From Lytechinus pictus (Eukaryota > Echinodermata > Echinoidea > Temnopleuroida > Toxopneustidae), in contig NC_087245.1 in NCBI RefSeq assembly GCF_037042905.1, forward strand, positions 12,090,501 through 12,154,500: a DNA stretch of 64,000 bases, given 5' to 3'. The position numbers and the translations under genes are program-made. Of the stretch, positions 12,501-24,201 are shown in pieces (position 1 is the stretch's first letter; each line of letters starts with the position of its first letter). The notes under the pieces were generated by a model, which saw only the letters and a program-made list of their open reading frames with translations, did no database searches and was not told the origin of the DNA.

Positions 12501-15500
12501 ATGAGAAATAATTTCAGATGATAGAGGATATTCTAAGCTTTAAAATGGTAGGTCATTTGTCTATTGTATTTGTGATTAAGTTATGATAAATCATCGATAA
12601 ATCTCGGTTTCGTTTTTTGTGGGACGCACTGTATAGCGCCAAATCAATTCATGAAAATCTTCAAGATACTGATAAAAAAGAAGATACACAAGAGGAAGCA
12701 GTAGAAGACTCATTAAAATCTTTCTCTTTTTCTATGTTTCTTTAAGCATTATTGTAATTTTATTCATGTTTATTTTTTTGAGCCAGGTTGTTTGGTTCTG
12801 ACTTCTGACACTTTAATTTTCACCCAAATCAATATTCTATGATACTTTTACAAATTATACAGTCAAAAATGTTGCATCAGATGCTGCTGTAGATGCTGCT
12901 GTAGATGATGATGAAGATGATGATGATGTTATCAGAGGAGGAGGGGATGGTTCAAGTATGCAGACAGAGCAGGTGACAGTAGTCAGGCAAAGAATAAGAG
13001 GTAAACAGACATACCAACCGTTCTCTTTTTAAAGTATTTGTTCCTCTTTTTGGCTATGAGTAAACCAATACTTTTTTGTATTATTTGTTACTTTTTTTTT
13101 AAATTTCTGATCATGGATTATGTATTATACACTGCGCGTGACACTAGCGCCGGTCCAACAGTCCCTGACAAGTAAAGATCACTGTCGGGCCAGTAACTTG
13201 TTGCATGAAAAAACAAGTAAATTCTAGCCCAAGAGCACATGTTTAAAAGGGTGAATTATCAAGTTTTCAAGTAGAGTCATTTCACATGTTTTTTCCCCGA
13301 TCTCACTACAACAGGCTGGCGATTGTTATGTTGAGCCAAATTTAAAAAAATACTTTTTTTTTCTTCTAAGAATACTTTTTTTGGTTGTAGAAGGTTGGCA
13401 GGTCTGGGTAAATCATTTTTATCACTTGTTTTAACTGACTAATGATATGAATGGTTAATGATCAACACTTCAATACAATATGATGCACCCATGACCCATT
13501 GCTATGAGCTTTAACCATTTCAGCATTGTTGTTGATGTTGATGGGGGAGGGGTTAAAATAAATTTCAAACAATTAATGAAAGGCAAAATTTCCACAATTA
13601 TATGTTGAAGCTCACTTCCTTGTGGGCCTGAAATATAACGGTGATAGTATTCATAGATACATCATTATATTTCTTTTCTTGCAATAATCAAACAATGCAA
13701 TTTTGCTGGAATGACTTTGAACCAAGAGTACATATTGATTCAAGATGAAATGTATGTATTGAGTATGAATTACTTTATGGAATTGATATGCATTCATTCA
13801 ATACCTGGGTTCCGTTGCAGAAAGAGTTGCGTTTAAACGCAAGTCAAAAAATCAATCGCAAGTCCCAAATGTGCGCTGTTGATTGGTTGCAACTTTCTGC
13901 AACGAGCCCAAGAAGTCATTGCCTTGTCAGACTATTATTTCGAATTACAATGCTGCAATGTCTCAGTTCTCCCCCCCTAAAAAAAAAAAAACCAAACAAA
14001 CAAATATCAAGCAAACAAAAAGAAATATCCTTAAACCTCTAAAGCTACAAGTAATTCAGATGATTAAAGAGCCCTATGTTTGAGGAAAGATTTCTGTCAA
14101 TTTATTTGACTCAGTTGAATGATTTCAATGGTCTTACTACCAGGTGAGGAAGACAGAAAACAAGAAATACAGCCAGTCGAGGTGATGGACTCAAATCATG
14201 GAACAGTAAATATCACTGGAGATAGACAAAGAGGTAAAATAATACCATTTTAATACAAGAAGGGGAAGGAAAAGATGAGAATAAGTAGAGATAAAAAAAA
14301 AGAAGGGGGAGGTTGAGAAGTTGAATGAAAAACATAAGAGAACAGAAGTCATGCTTTAATAGACCATGTAAGGGAGTAATATTCTGCTAAAATTATTCTG
14401 GACTAATTCTATATAATACTGCAATAGGGACGACTTATTAAGGAATGAGTAAATGTTTGTATCTTGAATTAAAGAGGTACTCCAGGCTGAAAATTGTATG
14501 GCTTGAACAGATAAAGAATTTTTAGACAAAGAAAATACTGCAAATTTGATCAAAATCGGACAAAGAATGACAAAAATATGACAATTAAAATATTTGCATT
14601 ATTTCGGTGAAACTGTTCTATGCATGTCTCATGAATATTCAATGATCAAATTGTTTATGTCCTATCCCTACTTGGTATTTTATTGTTCAAAATTATGTTT
14701 ATTAAGATTTTGTCCAAGAATTAAAAATACATGTATTGGATTGATTTAGTGCATGAGATATTCATTGCTGCAATTTATGTCACTTTAATGAAGACATATC
14801 ATACACACATGTATGAACATATGAAATAATTATGATTTTATATAACATAAGAAAAAAGGAAAGTAGGGACAAGGTATCATCAGCCCACCTACATATAATG
14901 AATAGTTATTATGAGGTGCGTATAACTGTTTTCACAAATTATTGCTTAACTTAAAAATTTAATAGCTTTTTTATCTGTAATAAGTTTTTGTATTGCCTAC
15001 ATAGCAGAGCGAGACTAAAGGCGGCGGCAGCGTCAACATCAAATCTTAACCTAAGGTTAAGTTTTTGAAATGACATCATAACTTAGAAAGTATATGGACC
15101 TAGCTCATGAAACTTGGACATAAGGGTAATCATGTATTACTGAACATCCTGCCTTGTTTTCGGGTCACATGACCTAGGCCAAATGTCATTTAGGGTCAAT
15201 AAACTTAGACCATGTTGGGTTAATCAGTATCGAAATCTTAACCTAAGGTTAAGTTTTTAAAATGTCATCATAACTTAGAAAGTATATGAACCTAGTTCAT
15301 GAAACTTACTCATATGGGTAATGAAGTATTACTGAACATCCTGCCCGAGTTTCAGGTCACATGACCAAGGTCAAAGGTCATTTAGGGTCAATGAACTTTG
15401 GGCATGTTAGGGGTATTTGTTGAATTTCGATCGTAACTTTAAATTTTTATGGAGCTAGTTCATTAAACTTGGACATAAGAATAATCACGTATCACTATTA

Positions 15501-18195
15501 AACATCCTGTGTGAGTTTCAGGTCACATGACCAAGGTCAAAGGTCATTTATGGCAAATGAACTTTGGTCATGTTGGGAGTATTTGTCGAATTGGCGTGAT
15601 AACTTAGAAAGTTTCTGGATCTAGTTCACGAAACATAGACATAAGGGTAATCAAGTATAAATTATTGCTTTGCACACATTTTAGATCACATGATCATGGT
15701 CAAAGGTCATTTTTGGTGAATGGACATATTTTTTTAATTTATCATATGTTTTCTTTTGTGAATAATTATACAATAATATAGCTGTCTTCAAAGTCAGCAC
15801 TTCTGCTATATCGAATCAAGTAATGCAGGCGAGACTGCCAGAGGCGTTCCACTTGTTTATTACATTTTCAGCATTTTGCTCAGCGAATTTTACTCCTTTT
15901 ATTTAGATATTATTATTTTCAGCCCAGAGTACCCCTTTAATCCAGAAAAAGCAGTAAAAAAAAATATAGAAAAGAAAGAATAGGAAGGAGGGAGGTATTT
16001 GTTCGAGTGAATCCACTTTACTTTTCCAGTCATGTCAAATATGATGTGTATCAGTGTTTACTCACCGCAAGGATAACATAATTCATGTTGGCTTGATATC
16101 ACTTTATTGAAATCACAGTAAAGGAAATAAATTTACAAAGTCAATACAAAGCATAATAAAGATTAAGATAGGTCCAGGTCATGATCGATGCATTACTGTC
16201 TATGCAGGGCAGTACTATAAAACTTCATGTACAGTTTCGATGTAAGTAACAGGTGCATAACTTAATCATATAACATATCTTAAAAATGACTATGTGAAAT
16301 GATAAAGAACAGCCAAAAGTTAGGGTAAATATAAGAAAAGGGGAGAAAAAGAAATATACATACACATACAAACATATTTATACTAAGTTTACAAATATTA
16401 GGTTGGGGCCAATCTCCAAAGCGTAGGCAAATATCAGGAATAATTCCGACCATAATATTAAATCTGATAGGCCTACCATTAAAATAAAAATTATGGATAA
16501 TGAACAAACTGTATACCATGTCATCAATGTCAATATAATGTCTAAACTTCAACATGTACATTATAGACTTAGAAAGAAGAAAGGGAAAGCAATAGAAAAG
16601 AAAGAAGGAAAGAGAAAGGAATGGAGATGGAACAAATAGAGAAAAGAGGGGGAATAGAAAAAGGAAAGAAATTGGGAGAAGAGAGAGAGAGAGAGAGAGA
16701 AGGGGAGATAGGGAGAGGGGAGAAGGAGAGAGAGAGATCGAAAATAGTAAACAATATGAGTTATTGCTCCAAAAGATTGGAATACCCCAGATGGATTCAT
16801 CCTTTGCACAATATATTAAGAAAGATGAAACAACCGTAATTTTACTCAAATTATCTCCAATATTGAAGGTTAGTAAACTGTAGGAGGTAACTAAATTTTT
16901 GGTACTTTTGAAATATTTGTACCAAATTAATCAGCTATTTAAAAGTGGACAAAATTGGTCTTTACAGTTCCCAATTCATTAAAAAATGGGCAAAGTAACA
17001 CAGTTCTGGTTCACTTTTGGTCTGAAGTTGTCGAAAACAGAAATCGGATACCAAATTACATGAAGAAAACGGTAAATTCGGAAGTTATTGAACAGGTCAG
17101 TAAGGTGAAGCACAGAGGGATGATGAGCTCGTTGACTGTGTGACGTCATTACTCTCGACTGTTTTCTAGTGCGCGATTGTCGGTCTGGGGGCGGCTGGGG
17201 GCTGAGAAGGGTCTCTAATAATTTCATTTCTTGCATTTCAACGACATCTATAAGACTTTTTAGTGACATATTTGTGTATAAAAAGACAAGACCTTTCCAT
17301 CCATTTATAATTTGTCTATAATCATCACTTTCGTGAATTTTCTTCGTGTGTGTACTGTAAGTCAACCTCTAAGAGCTAAGTGAACATATATGCATGTTCT
17401 TTTTGTAATTTCAGTTTCTATCTTTTTTTATTTAAGACTTACAATTTATAATTATATACAAAATTTAATTGATATGAAATTATCATGGGATTTGTCTTAG
17501 TTACAACCTTTGTTAACTCTTGGTATTGTCAATATCCATATTTATATGACACCTAGATAGATCCTTGTGATTTGATTGGTTGTTTGATATCGTTCATTCA
17601 ACCCATTTTGTAATGACGTCATAAACCGTGCAATTTTGGATCCATTCATCGTGCAATTTTGGATCCATACGATTTTGTCCATTGCACGCGTGCACCGAGA
17701 CTGCAGCAGGCACCAGCAGTGCGCATGTTGTAATGACGTAACAATCAACAGACCGAACTCGCACTGCTTGAGCGTGTTTTGCATCGAAATTCATAAATTT
17801 CATTTAAAAAAAAAATCAATTTTTAGGTGTCATATAAACCAAATAATGAATGTTTCTTCATTCATGCAATGGACAGATTAATTAATTCGGTGAAAGATGA
17901 AATAATGATCCATTCAACTCGGCTACGCCTCGTTGAATGAATCATTTCATCTTTCACCTCATAAAGTATTCTGTCCATTGCACTCATAAACATTCATTAT
18001 TTGTATATTACCCACTTATAAGGAGGAGACCCAACATCAAATATCAAAGTGGAGAGAATCACAGAGACGAAGGATGGGGACAAATCAAGAACAACGGTTA
18101 TCTGGACAGATGTCAGCAAAGAACAGATGGCCTTTCTAGGAATAGTCTTGTGTGTCGGTATTGGATTATTCTTCTACAGCCGGCGCAAGCATTGA
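9533..18195 (+). CDS. Death-domain protein with a C-terminal membrane anchor (six coding exons)
   Basis: Exons 9533-9800, 10273-10386, 10904-11014, 12863-13000, 14144-14233 and 18023-18195 all join in phase 1 with GT-AG introns and give 297 residues. Residues 1-90 look like a six-helix Death domain: LFDELSKRFP, then ALRDLLGQW with the conserved Trp, then an amphipathic segment ending VRKYYE. Residues 91-240 are polar, with an Asp-rich run in exon 4. Residues 276-292 (MAFLGIVLCVGIGLFFY) form one hydrophobic span, followed by the basic tail SRRKH, so the protein is predicted to be tail-anchored with the Death domain in the cytosol. Start chosen because TAA lies in frame six bases upstream and an acceptor-like cag ends at 9492. 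Death domains mediate homotypic assembly in apoptosis and immunity; the partner is unknown. Further alternative exons are possible. Confidence 0.75.
11842..12631. mobile_element. TA-flanked long-inverted-repeat MITE in intron 3
   Basis: The ends cagtgcgtcccacaaaaaac and gttttttgtgggacgcactg are complementary and flanked by TA on both sides. The inverted arms continue imperfectly for well over 200 bases. TA flanks and end sequence point to the Tc1/mariner superfamily; there is no transposase frame, so it is non-autonomous. It lies inside an intron of the Death-domain gene. Confidence 0.85.
13807..13909. mobile_element. Small foldback element in intron 4
   Basis: gggttccgttgcagaaag on the left matches the complement of ctttctgcaacgagccc on the right, giving a roughly 100-base hairpin element in the fourth intron of the Death-domain gene. 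Confidence 0.7.
14469..15940. mobile_element. TTAA-flanked MITE interrupted by another repeat
   Basis: Left end ttaaagaggtactccaggct and right end agagtacccctttaa are inverted repeats, each with TTAA. The two halves of the element lie at about 14469-15003 and 15856-15940; the middle is a separate repeat at 15004-15855. The undisrupted relative at 63244-63812 shows the ancestral order, including the ttttcagcccag block near the right end. Confidence 0.7.
15004..15855. repeat. Tandem-unit repeat with DR1 nuclear-receptor motifs, copy 1
   Basis: About five diverged units of roughly 170 bases share blocks such as cataacttagaaagta, catgaaactt, ggtcacatgacc and aaaggtcattta. Ends read gcagagcgagac and gcgagactgcc. 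Perfect AGGTCA-A-AGGTCA direct repeats lie at 15368-15380 and 15534-15546, with a one-mismatch version at 15697-15709. Inverted relative of 40141-40960. Confidence 0.8.
16570..16735. repeat. Purine-rich GA tract
   Basis: A long A/G-only stretch with a perfect (ga)n core near 16682-16701. The Ser/Leu/Phe-rich antisense frames over it are compositional artefacts. Confidence 0.75.
17541..17838. mobile_element. Inverted-repeat element in the last intron of the Death-domain gene
   Basis: tttatatgacaccta at 17541-17555 is exactly complementary to taggtgtcatataaa at 17824-17838. Inside, a block around gtgcaattttggatcca occurs twice in tandem near 17627 and 17650. No coding evidence. Confidence 0.7.
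17839..18004. mobile_element. Hairpin element abutting the last exon acceptor
   Basis: caaataatgaatgtt on the left pairs with aacattcattatttg on the right, and further inside ggtgaaagatgaaa pairs with tttcatctttcacc. The right end stops 18 bases before the acceptor of exon 6 (18023) of the Death-domain gene. Confidence 0.75.
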
Positions 18196-18565
18196 TAAAG
18201 GATTTTACTTTGGGTAATTCATTTCATAATTTCTCAGTCCACTATTAAGGTTTTGTAATGTCAGCACTATACACTATCACTTTATTTCCTGTATTAACTT
18301 CTTATACTACAGTACTACTTCTACCAAAATGTTGTGAACTTGTATTATATGGTAATATAAGGTTTTTTTTTCGTATGATTCATAGTGCCAATGATTCTAT
18401 ATACATGCACATTCCATGCCTTTGTATTGTGACATCATGAAGATTATAGAGGTATGCAGTTCACCATGTGAATACTGGATAGCAGTGCCTTGAGCACGTA
18501 ATCCATACGGGTTTGCTGCTTTATTGGGATGGTAAAATGAAGAGATGTTGATTGGATGAATAGAG

Positions 18566-19305
18566 CATGGACCTATTAGAGATGGACATTCAATGCTATC
18601 ATTTTCTTTGATCGAACGAGATCCGCCGCCTAGTGATTATGTGCATCTTAATGAGAACATTCAGGTGTTTGACAATCTTATAGCGACATCAAGGCGTATC
18701 TGATTATTTACAAAGACACAGCTTTCCTAGTTTTGGCTTTGTTGGCTGATGCCCTGTGTTAGAAAATGTTTTTCAATCAACATGCTTTAGTTTTGAAGCA
18801 GCAAAATTGAGAAGCAGACGATTTTGTGACATAATGTGTAATTATTTGATCCATGCACTTCCACACTTACATAATGACCTCAATAACATTAAGAGATAAA
18901 TGTTCTCTACAAGATGTGAGCCATGTATCTCTAGAATATTACGAAGAAAATCAGAAAAATGGGATTATAAGTAATAGACATTTAATCACAATATGGCCTA
19001 TATCTTACAATATGCATACATTTTCCCAAATAAAACACATGGAACTAAGATTGCCAAAGGTAAACCAGAACTGCACATCAATTTTCCAGGATTTAAGTGA
19101 TTTATCATCTTCTGCGCATACAGTTTGGTCAATATCAATGTCTAATCACGAACTGCTTCTTTCAACTCACGACCTAATTGACGGCAGAACACGATAGGAT
19201 AAAAGTACAAAAATATGAAGATAATGTTATTCAGAGTACAATGACAGTCAGATGTTAGTGAATTCATTAACTATGCGATGAGTGTCCATCTCTAATAGGT
19301 CCATG
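18566..19305. mobile_element. Element with perfect 23-base terminal inverted repeats
   Basis: The 23 bases at 18566-18588 (beginning catggacctattagag) are the exact complement of those at 19283-19305. The roughly 740-base interior contains no convincing protein. It lies in the 3' flank or 3' UTR region of the Death-domain gene. Confidence 0.75.
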
Positions 19306-20435
19306 ATTAGAGAAACGGATCCTAAAATTCCTTTTAAAAAAGGAAATCAACTATTCATTTTGAAAGCTGTTTGTCTATTAAAATAACTGAATCATATTTT
19401 TGGGGGGATTGAATTTTAGCATGCAAGTTTGGTTTACTTTCTATTTAAAGGCATCTGTGTTCCTCATGCATAATTCTATTGTTAAACAGCTGATTGAGGG
19501 TGATATATCATATCTCTGAGGAGAAGGGCTCAGATGCTTCTTAAAATAATGTAGAACCTGTGGGATGACATAAGGTCTTTTCTTAATTAGGAATGACCAA
19601 TCACTTTACCACAAATGTCAATTATTTCTCACATTCAGAAAACAATCGCTGGTTGTATTTTGTCAAACATACTTCATTACAATTTTGTTGGTTTCAGTGG
19701 TTTTGATTTGTTATTATGCTCTTCATGTAGATATTTTATCCCGACATGAATATTTTTTTTTTCAAATCATATGCTTGGAATAGAATTATTTGTTCTCCAG
19801 CTAGCGAAAGAAGCGAGTGATGGTTCCTGAATTTAAACTTGGCTCATATGTGCTGTTATAATTTAGGGGCCACAATGTCATAGAGGTCATGGCTCATTGT
19901 CTTCTTAACTTAAACAATAATACATATATATATTAATCAGAGTTAAATTTGCTTTACAAATACATTTGGGAGTGATGATCTGACATCATTATTAAATTTT
20001 TTTAAACATGTAGTGTCAGATAAAGTTATAAAAGTGTTAACATTTCATATGTTAAGCATGCTACGTATTTCTTATGTTTCTCATTATGTTATCATTACTA
20101 TTTTTGCTATTGTCATCCTTATCATTATTGCTATTATCATCATTATAACCATCCATATCAATTTTGCAGTATAACCTTTTTCGGTATTTGGTGTTGAAAA
20201 ATCATTCCAATAACTTTTCTCTTGTGTAGTTCATGAAATACTATGATCTTAGTGAAATGATCATATGAATTATGCTTATGAAACACAACACATGGCTGAT
20301 ATAGGGGTGATTCAAAAGAGTTAAGGAGTGGCCGAGGCCCAAGATACACATGCGTCGGGTTTGAAGCTGCCTCTGACTCTGGCCTCAAGCTTGCCATTTG
20401 GTGCATATACACATACGTCTTTCTTATGTTGAAGA

Positions 20436-20777
20436 GCTGTGATGTAGTGGTTCTGACTCTCACCTTGTAATTGGAAGGTCATGTGGTCAAATCCCACCGT
20501 GGCCTAGCGTCTTTTGGCAAGGCGTTTATCCACACTTTTGCCTCACCCAGGTGCTAAATGGGTACCCGGTGGAATGCGAAAGTCATTTTAGCTTTCCCAG
20601 TATAGTGTGCACCTCAATGGCAACTGGCTGAAATACTTCCCAGTTATTGGAGGATGTGCATACATTGTGTGCAGGAATGACTGATTGAATCCGATGACAG
20701 GGGGTAATTTTATAAATCTGTACAATGTATCTCTTAAACACCTTATGAAAAGCCAGATTATTATTATTATTATCATT
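20436..20777 (+). mobile_element. tRNA-derived SINE, diverged copy
   Basis: The head resembles a tRNA gene: gatgtagtggttctgactct and a B-box-like ggtcaaatccc. It is followed by a tRNA-unrelated body (tggcaaggcgt, cacccaggtgctaaatggg, aaccggtggaatgcgaaag-like block) and a (tta)n tail. It aligns block by block with 42312-42654, so the two are one family. Confidence 0.8.
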
Positions 20778-21664
20778 TATAAAAATATAAAGTACACTAC
20801 TAAATAATTAATTCAAGATGATTTTATAATCATATATTTGTTTTCTTCTCACTTCATTGCAAGTTTTAGTTAATATGATACACCTGAATTTCGACACTTT
20901 CATACTTAAGATTTGAAAATTGATTTTGATAAAGCAAACTTTTTTAATCCCTGATGAAATTATTGTTAGATATGTACAGTTATTAATATATTTAATATCT
21001 TTCATATCTGTCATGGTGGTGTATTTTCTCAAATTGTACTTGTACTGATTTTGTATTTTGCTAAAGAAAATAAAATACCACAACTAATCCATGACAAAAA
21101 ATGGATGGCCAACAATCCTTTGGATTTTTATATTCTTATTCATCCAATTATGTAATGGGCAGAATAGGCGGGGGGGGGGGGGGCTGCAGAAGAAGTTTTA
21201 AAAAAATATGTGGGGATGGGAAGAATTTAATGAATTAAAATACTTACAAGGAATAGGAATAAAAATAACAACAACAAAAAACGAACATAGGTAACAGCAA
21301 AAAGAAAAGAGGTGGGAATGGAAAAACAAAGATGGGGGAAATTAAAGAAAATGAAAAAGGAGAAATAAAGTAAGAAAAAAAGGGAGGAAAGAAGAAGAGG
21401 GGTAATGATAAGAAGTATATATGGTGGAAGTGGAGCTAAAAATTTATACAAAGCAACTTCAACAATAGGAGAAGAGCACCAAAAAATTACTTGATTCCTC
21501 TGGGTTCGAGGCTATTATTTAAGGGCGTCTTATCCCTGTAAAAAAATGACACCTCGCAAATCCCCGATGTAAGAAAAAAAGTCATAAACAAATAATGATT
21601 ATATATGGCCTAAAAGAATATGTTCTCCCAAATAATTTGATATCATATTTATTTGGTATATGTT

Positions 21665-21990
21665 AGCGCTTGGATGATCTGGAGGTATTCTTTGCATTGA
21701 TGTAAATTTTAATTTGCGCCAAAGTAAGGCATGACTTCAATGAAAGAATGCAGATGTCATAATCCTACAAGGGTTTTCAATGATTTACATTATGATTGTT
21801 TAATAAACACTTTTAAGTATCAATTCTCCAGATAATTCAATTGAAAAGGAGATTTGCAAATAATTATGTTTACCAACTCATGTAGGATTATGACATCGTT
21901 GAATTATGTATTCATTCATGGCGCAAATCAAAATTTACATCACTGCAAAGAACACCTATACCGGTATTAGTTATCTAAGCGCGAAGACAC
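21665..21990. mobile_element. Palindromic MITE
   Basis: The left arm (gcgcttgg, ggtattctttgca, tgatgtaaattttaatttg, cgcca) and right arm (ggcgcaaatcaaaatttac, atcactgcaaagaacacc, aagcgcg) are inverted repeats. Further in, atgtcataatcctaca pairs with tgtaggattatgacat, so pairing extends through most of the element. Confidence 0.8.
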
Positions 21991-22078
21991 ACCTAATGAA
22001 TATGGGATCAAATTGTTTGGTAGAAGATGCTCTTTCCAGCCATATATACAAATTATGCGTTCACGACATATTTCTTCC

Positions 22079-22693
22079 TTAAAGGTCAAGTCCACCCCAG
22101 AAAAATGTTGATTTGAATAAATAGAGAAAAATCAAACTAGCAGAATGCTGAAAATTTCATCAAAATCGGCAGTAAAATAAGAAAGTTATGGTATTTTCAA
22201 GTTTCCCTTATTTTTCACAAAACTGTGATATCCACAACTCGGTGACATGCAGATCAGTCCGTCGATGATGTCCATCACTCACTATTTCTTTTGTTTTTTA
22301 TTGTTTGAATTATACAATATTTCATTTTTTACAGATTTGACAATAAGGACCAACTTGACTTAACCATATAGTATTAAACAATGCTGATTCCACATGTTCA
22401 GGGAGGAATTAATCGTTTCACTTGACAATGAGGGGAAAATTAAAATATTTCATATTTCATATAATAAAATACAAAATAAAAAGTGAGTGGATGACGTCAT
22501 CAGTCTCCTCATTTGCATACCGAACAGGGTGTACATAAAATTATAACTGATTTGTGAAATTAAGCGAAACTTTAAAATGTCATAACTTTCTTATTTTACA
22601 TTCGAATTTGATGAAATTTTCAGTGTTATGCTTGTTGGATTTTTCTCTTTTTATTCAAATCAACTTTTTGTTGGGGTGGACTTGTCCTTTAAG
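22079..22693. mobile_element. TTAA-flanked palindromic MITE, copy 2
   Basis: Begins ttaaaggtcaagtccacccc and ends gggtggacttgtcctttaa. The arms remain paired through gaaaatttcatcaaa and tttgatgaaattttc. Same family as 3493-4090 and 39424-40044, and the best-preserved copy in the window. Confidence 0.85.
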
Positions 22694-23632
22694 GACGTTC
22701 CACAGTTATGTTTGTGCGCATTATGATCTGCGCATAGTTTACACTCTGCGCGCTGACGTCACAATGGATGAACAGGTGATTAATTAGCTGCGGGTAAGAG
22801 CTGATTTTTCTCATCTTCTGCACTTTAATTGCAGATCCGATGCGTTATTTCATGAAGCTAAAAAATTGAATTATTCCATGGACCATTCAAAAAAATATTC
22901 TCTACAATTTCAAAATACGTTACTCTGCAGTGCTGCCAAGAATCACGAATATTAGCCCGAGTTTGAATAAATGGTAGAGTGGTTTTGATTTTTTCTTCAC
23001 ATAGATACTAAGCATTCGGCCCATTTTTGGTGTTTTAAAAAGCACATTTGCTCTAATAAAAATGCTGATAGTTTAAAAACAAGCACATGAACCCCTATTT
23101 TTTTATGTTTGTACCTCTTAGGTATACCTTTCTCTACAACTCTGCAAATTTTGGTGAAGATGACATGGATTTTGAATAAAGTGCAGCATTTATTGTACGT
23201 TTGTAGTTTGTTACTGAAATTTTACATTTTTCAGATTGGGATTTTGTTATCTTTTACGCCATTTTTAAGAACTGACAGTGCTGTTAAACTTAAAATTGCA
23301 AACAAATAGCACTATTAATAGATTCTCCATTCTAACGATACAATTATTAACTCTCTTGCGAAGTTTGATGACTTTTTCATGTATTTTGAATGAGTAATGG
23401 AGGTTTAAACTCATTGTAGTAATCTTGGGCGGTCTAAAAATGCCAAATTCTTTTGAATGCGCAATTCTTAAGAACATCAATTTGGGTGAACTTTGAAGCT
23501 CTATAGCAAAAAATCAAGCACATGGACCTATGTTAATTTTTGCATATTTCGAATATTAAGGTTCTAAAGTATCTATGTGCAAAGTTTGGTGAAAATGACA
23601 TGGATTTTACTTTAACTGTGGAACGTCCTTAA
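22690..23632. mobile_element. TTAA-flanked element joined to the preceding MITE
   Basis: ttaaggacgttccacagtta at 22690-22709 is the exact complement of taactgtggaacgtccttaa at 23613-23632. It shares its left TTAA with the right end of the 22079-22693 MITE. Interior has no transposase-like frame. Confidence 0.85.
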
Positions 23633-24201
23633 GCATGTTAAGTTGGCGGTATGTCACGATAGGCATATGCGATTAAGGGCGCCTAAGCGACCGCGGTCCA
23701 TATTGGCACTTTAGCAGTGCACAGAAGGGAAATTAAACAGGGAGGGGGGGGGGGGAAATGGAAGGAGAAAAAAAAATAGATAATAGAGGTAAGAACAGTA
23801 AAAAGATCGGAAGGGGAATAATTAATAATTGGAAAAAGAAAAGCTTGCAGGTAATACAATAGAAATATCGCCCGCACTCGCATTGCCTATATACATAGTA
23901 CATATTTGATCAAGACGATAACGTATAAGGCTTAAGATATCCAAGTTTCAAATATGCACAAATTGTTTTGCTCGTCTTCATGGTGATCCGAAATTTCATT
24001 GTTTTATATTAGTGAGATATGCATCTCATCCATGATTAAAGTGAAAATTACATTTATATTTTAATGATTGCAATCACACTGAATATTTACTTAATGGCTC
24101 AAATAAAGTAAGAAATCGGCTGCAATATTAATGCATGTCTTGAATTTGGTTTCGTGAACAAATACAGCATGTACTCCATTTATTTTCTTGTATTTAGCTG
24201 A

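Noticed and set aside
16280-16849. 189-residue Ser/Leu/Phe-rich antisense frame with apparent membrane segments
   Set aside because: Complement of a GA-rich tract; hydrophobicity is compositional and there is no conserved motif.
16951-17095. Open stretch after cttttacag-like acceptor, ending at cag|gtcagt, as an extra exon of the Death-domain gene
   Set aside because: With a phase-1 start it would end in phase 0, incompatible with the phase-1 acceptor at 18023; no family similarity and weak acceptor.
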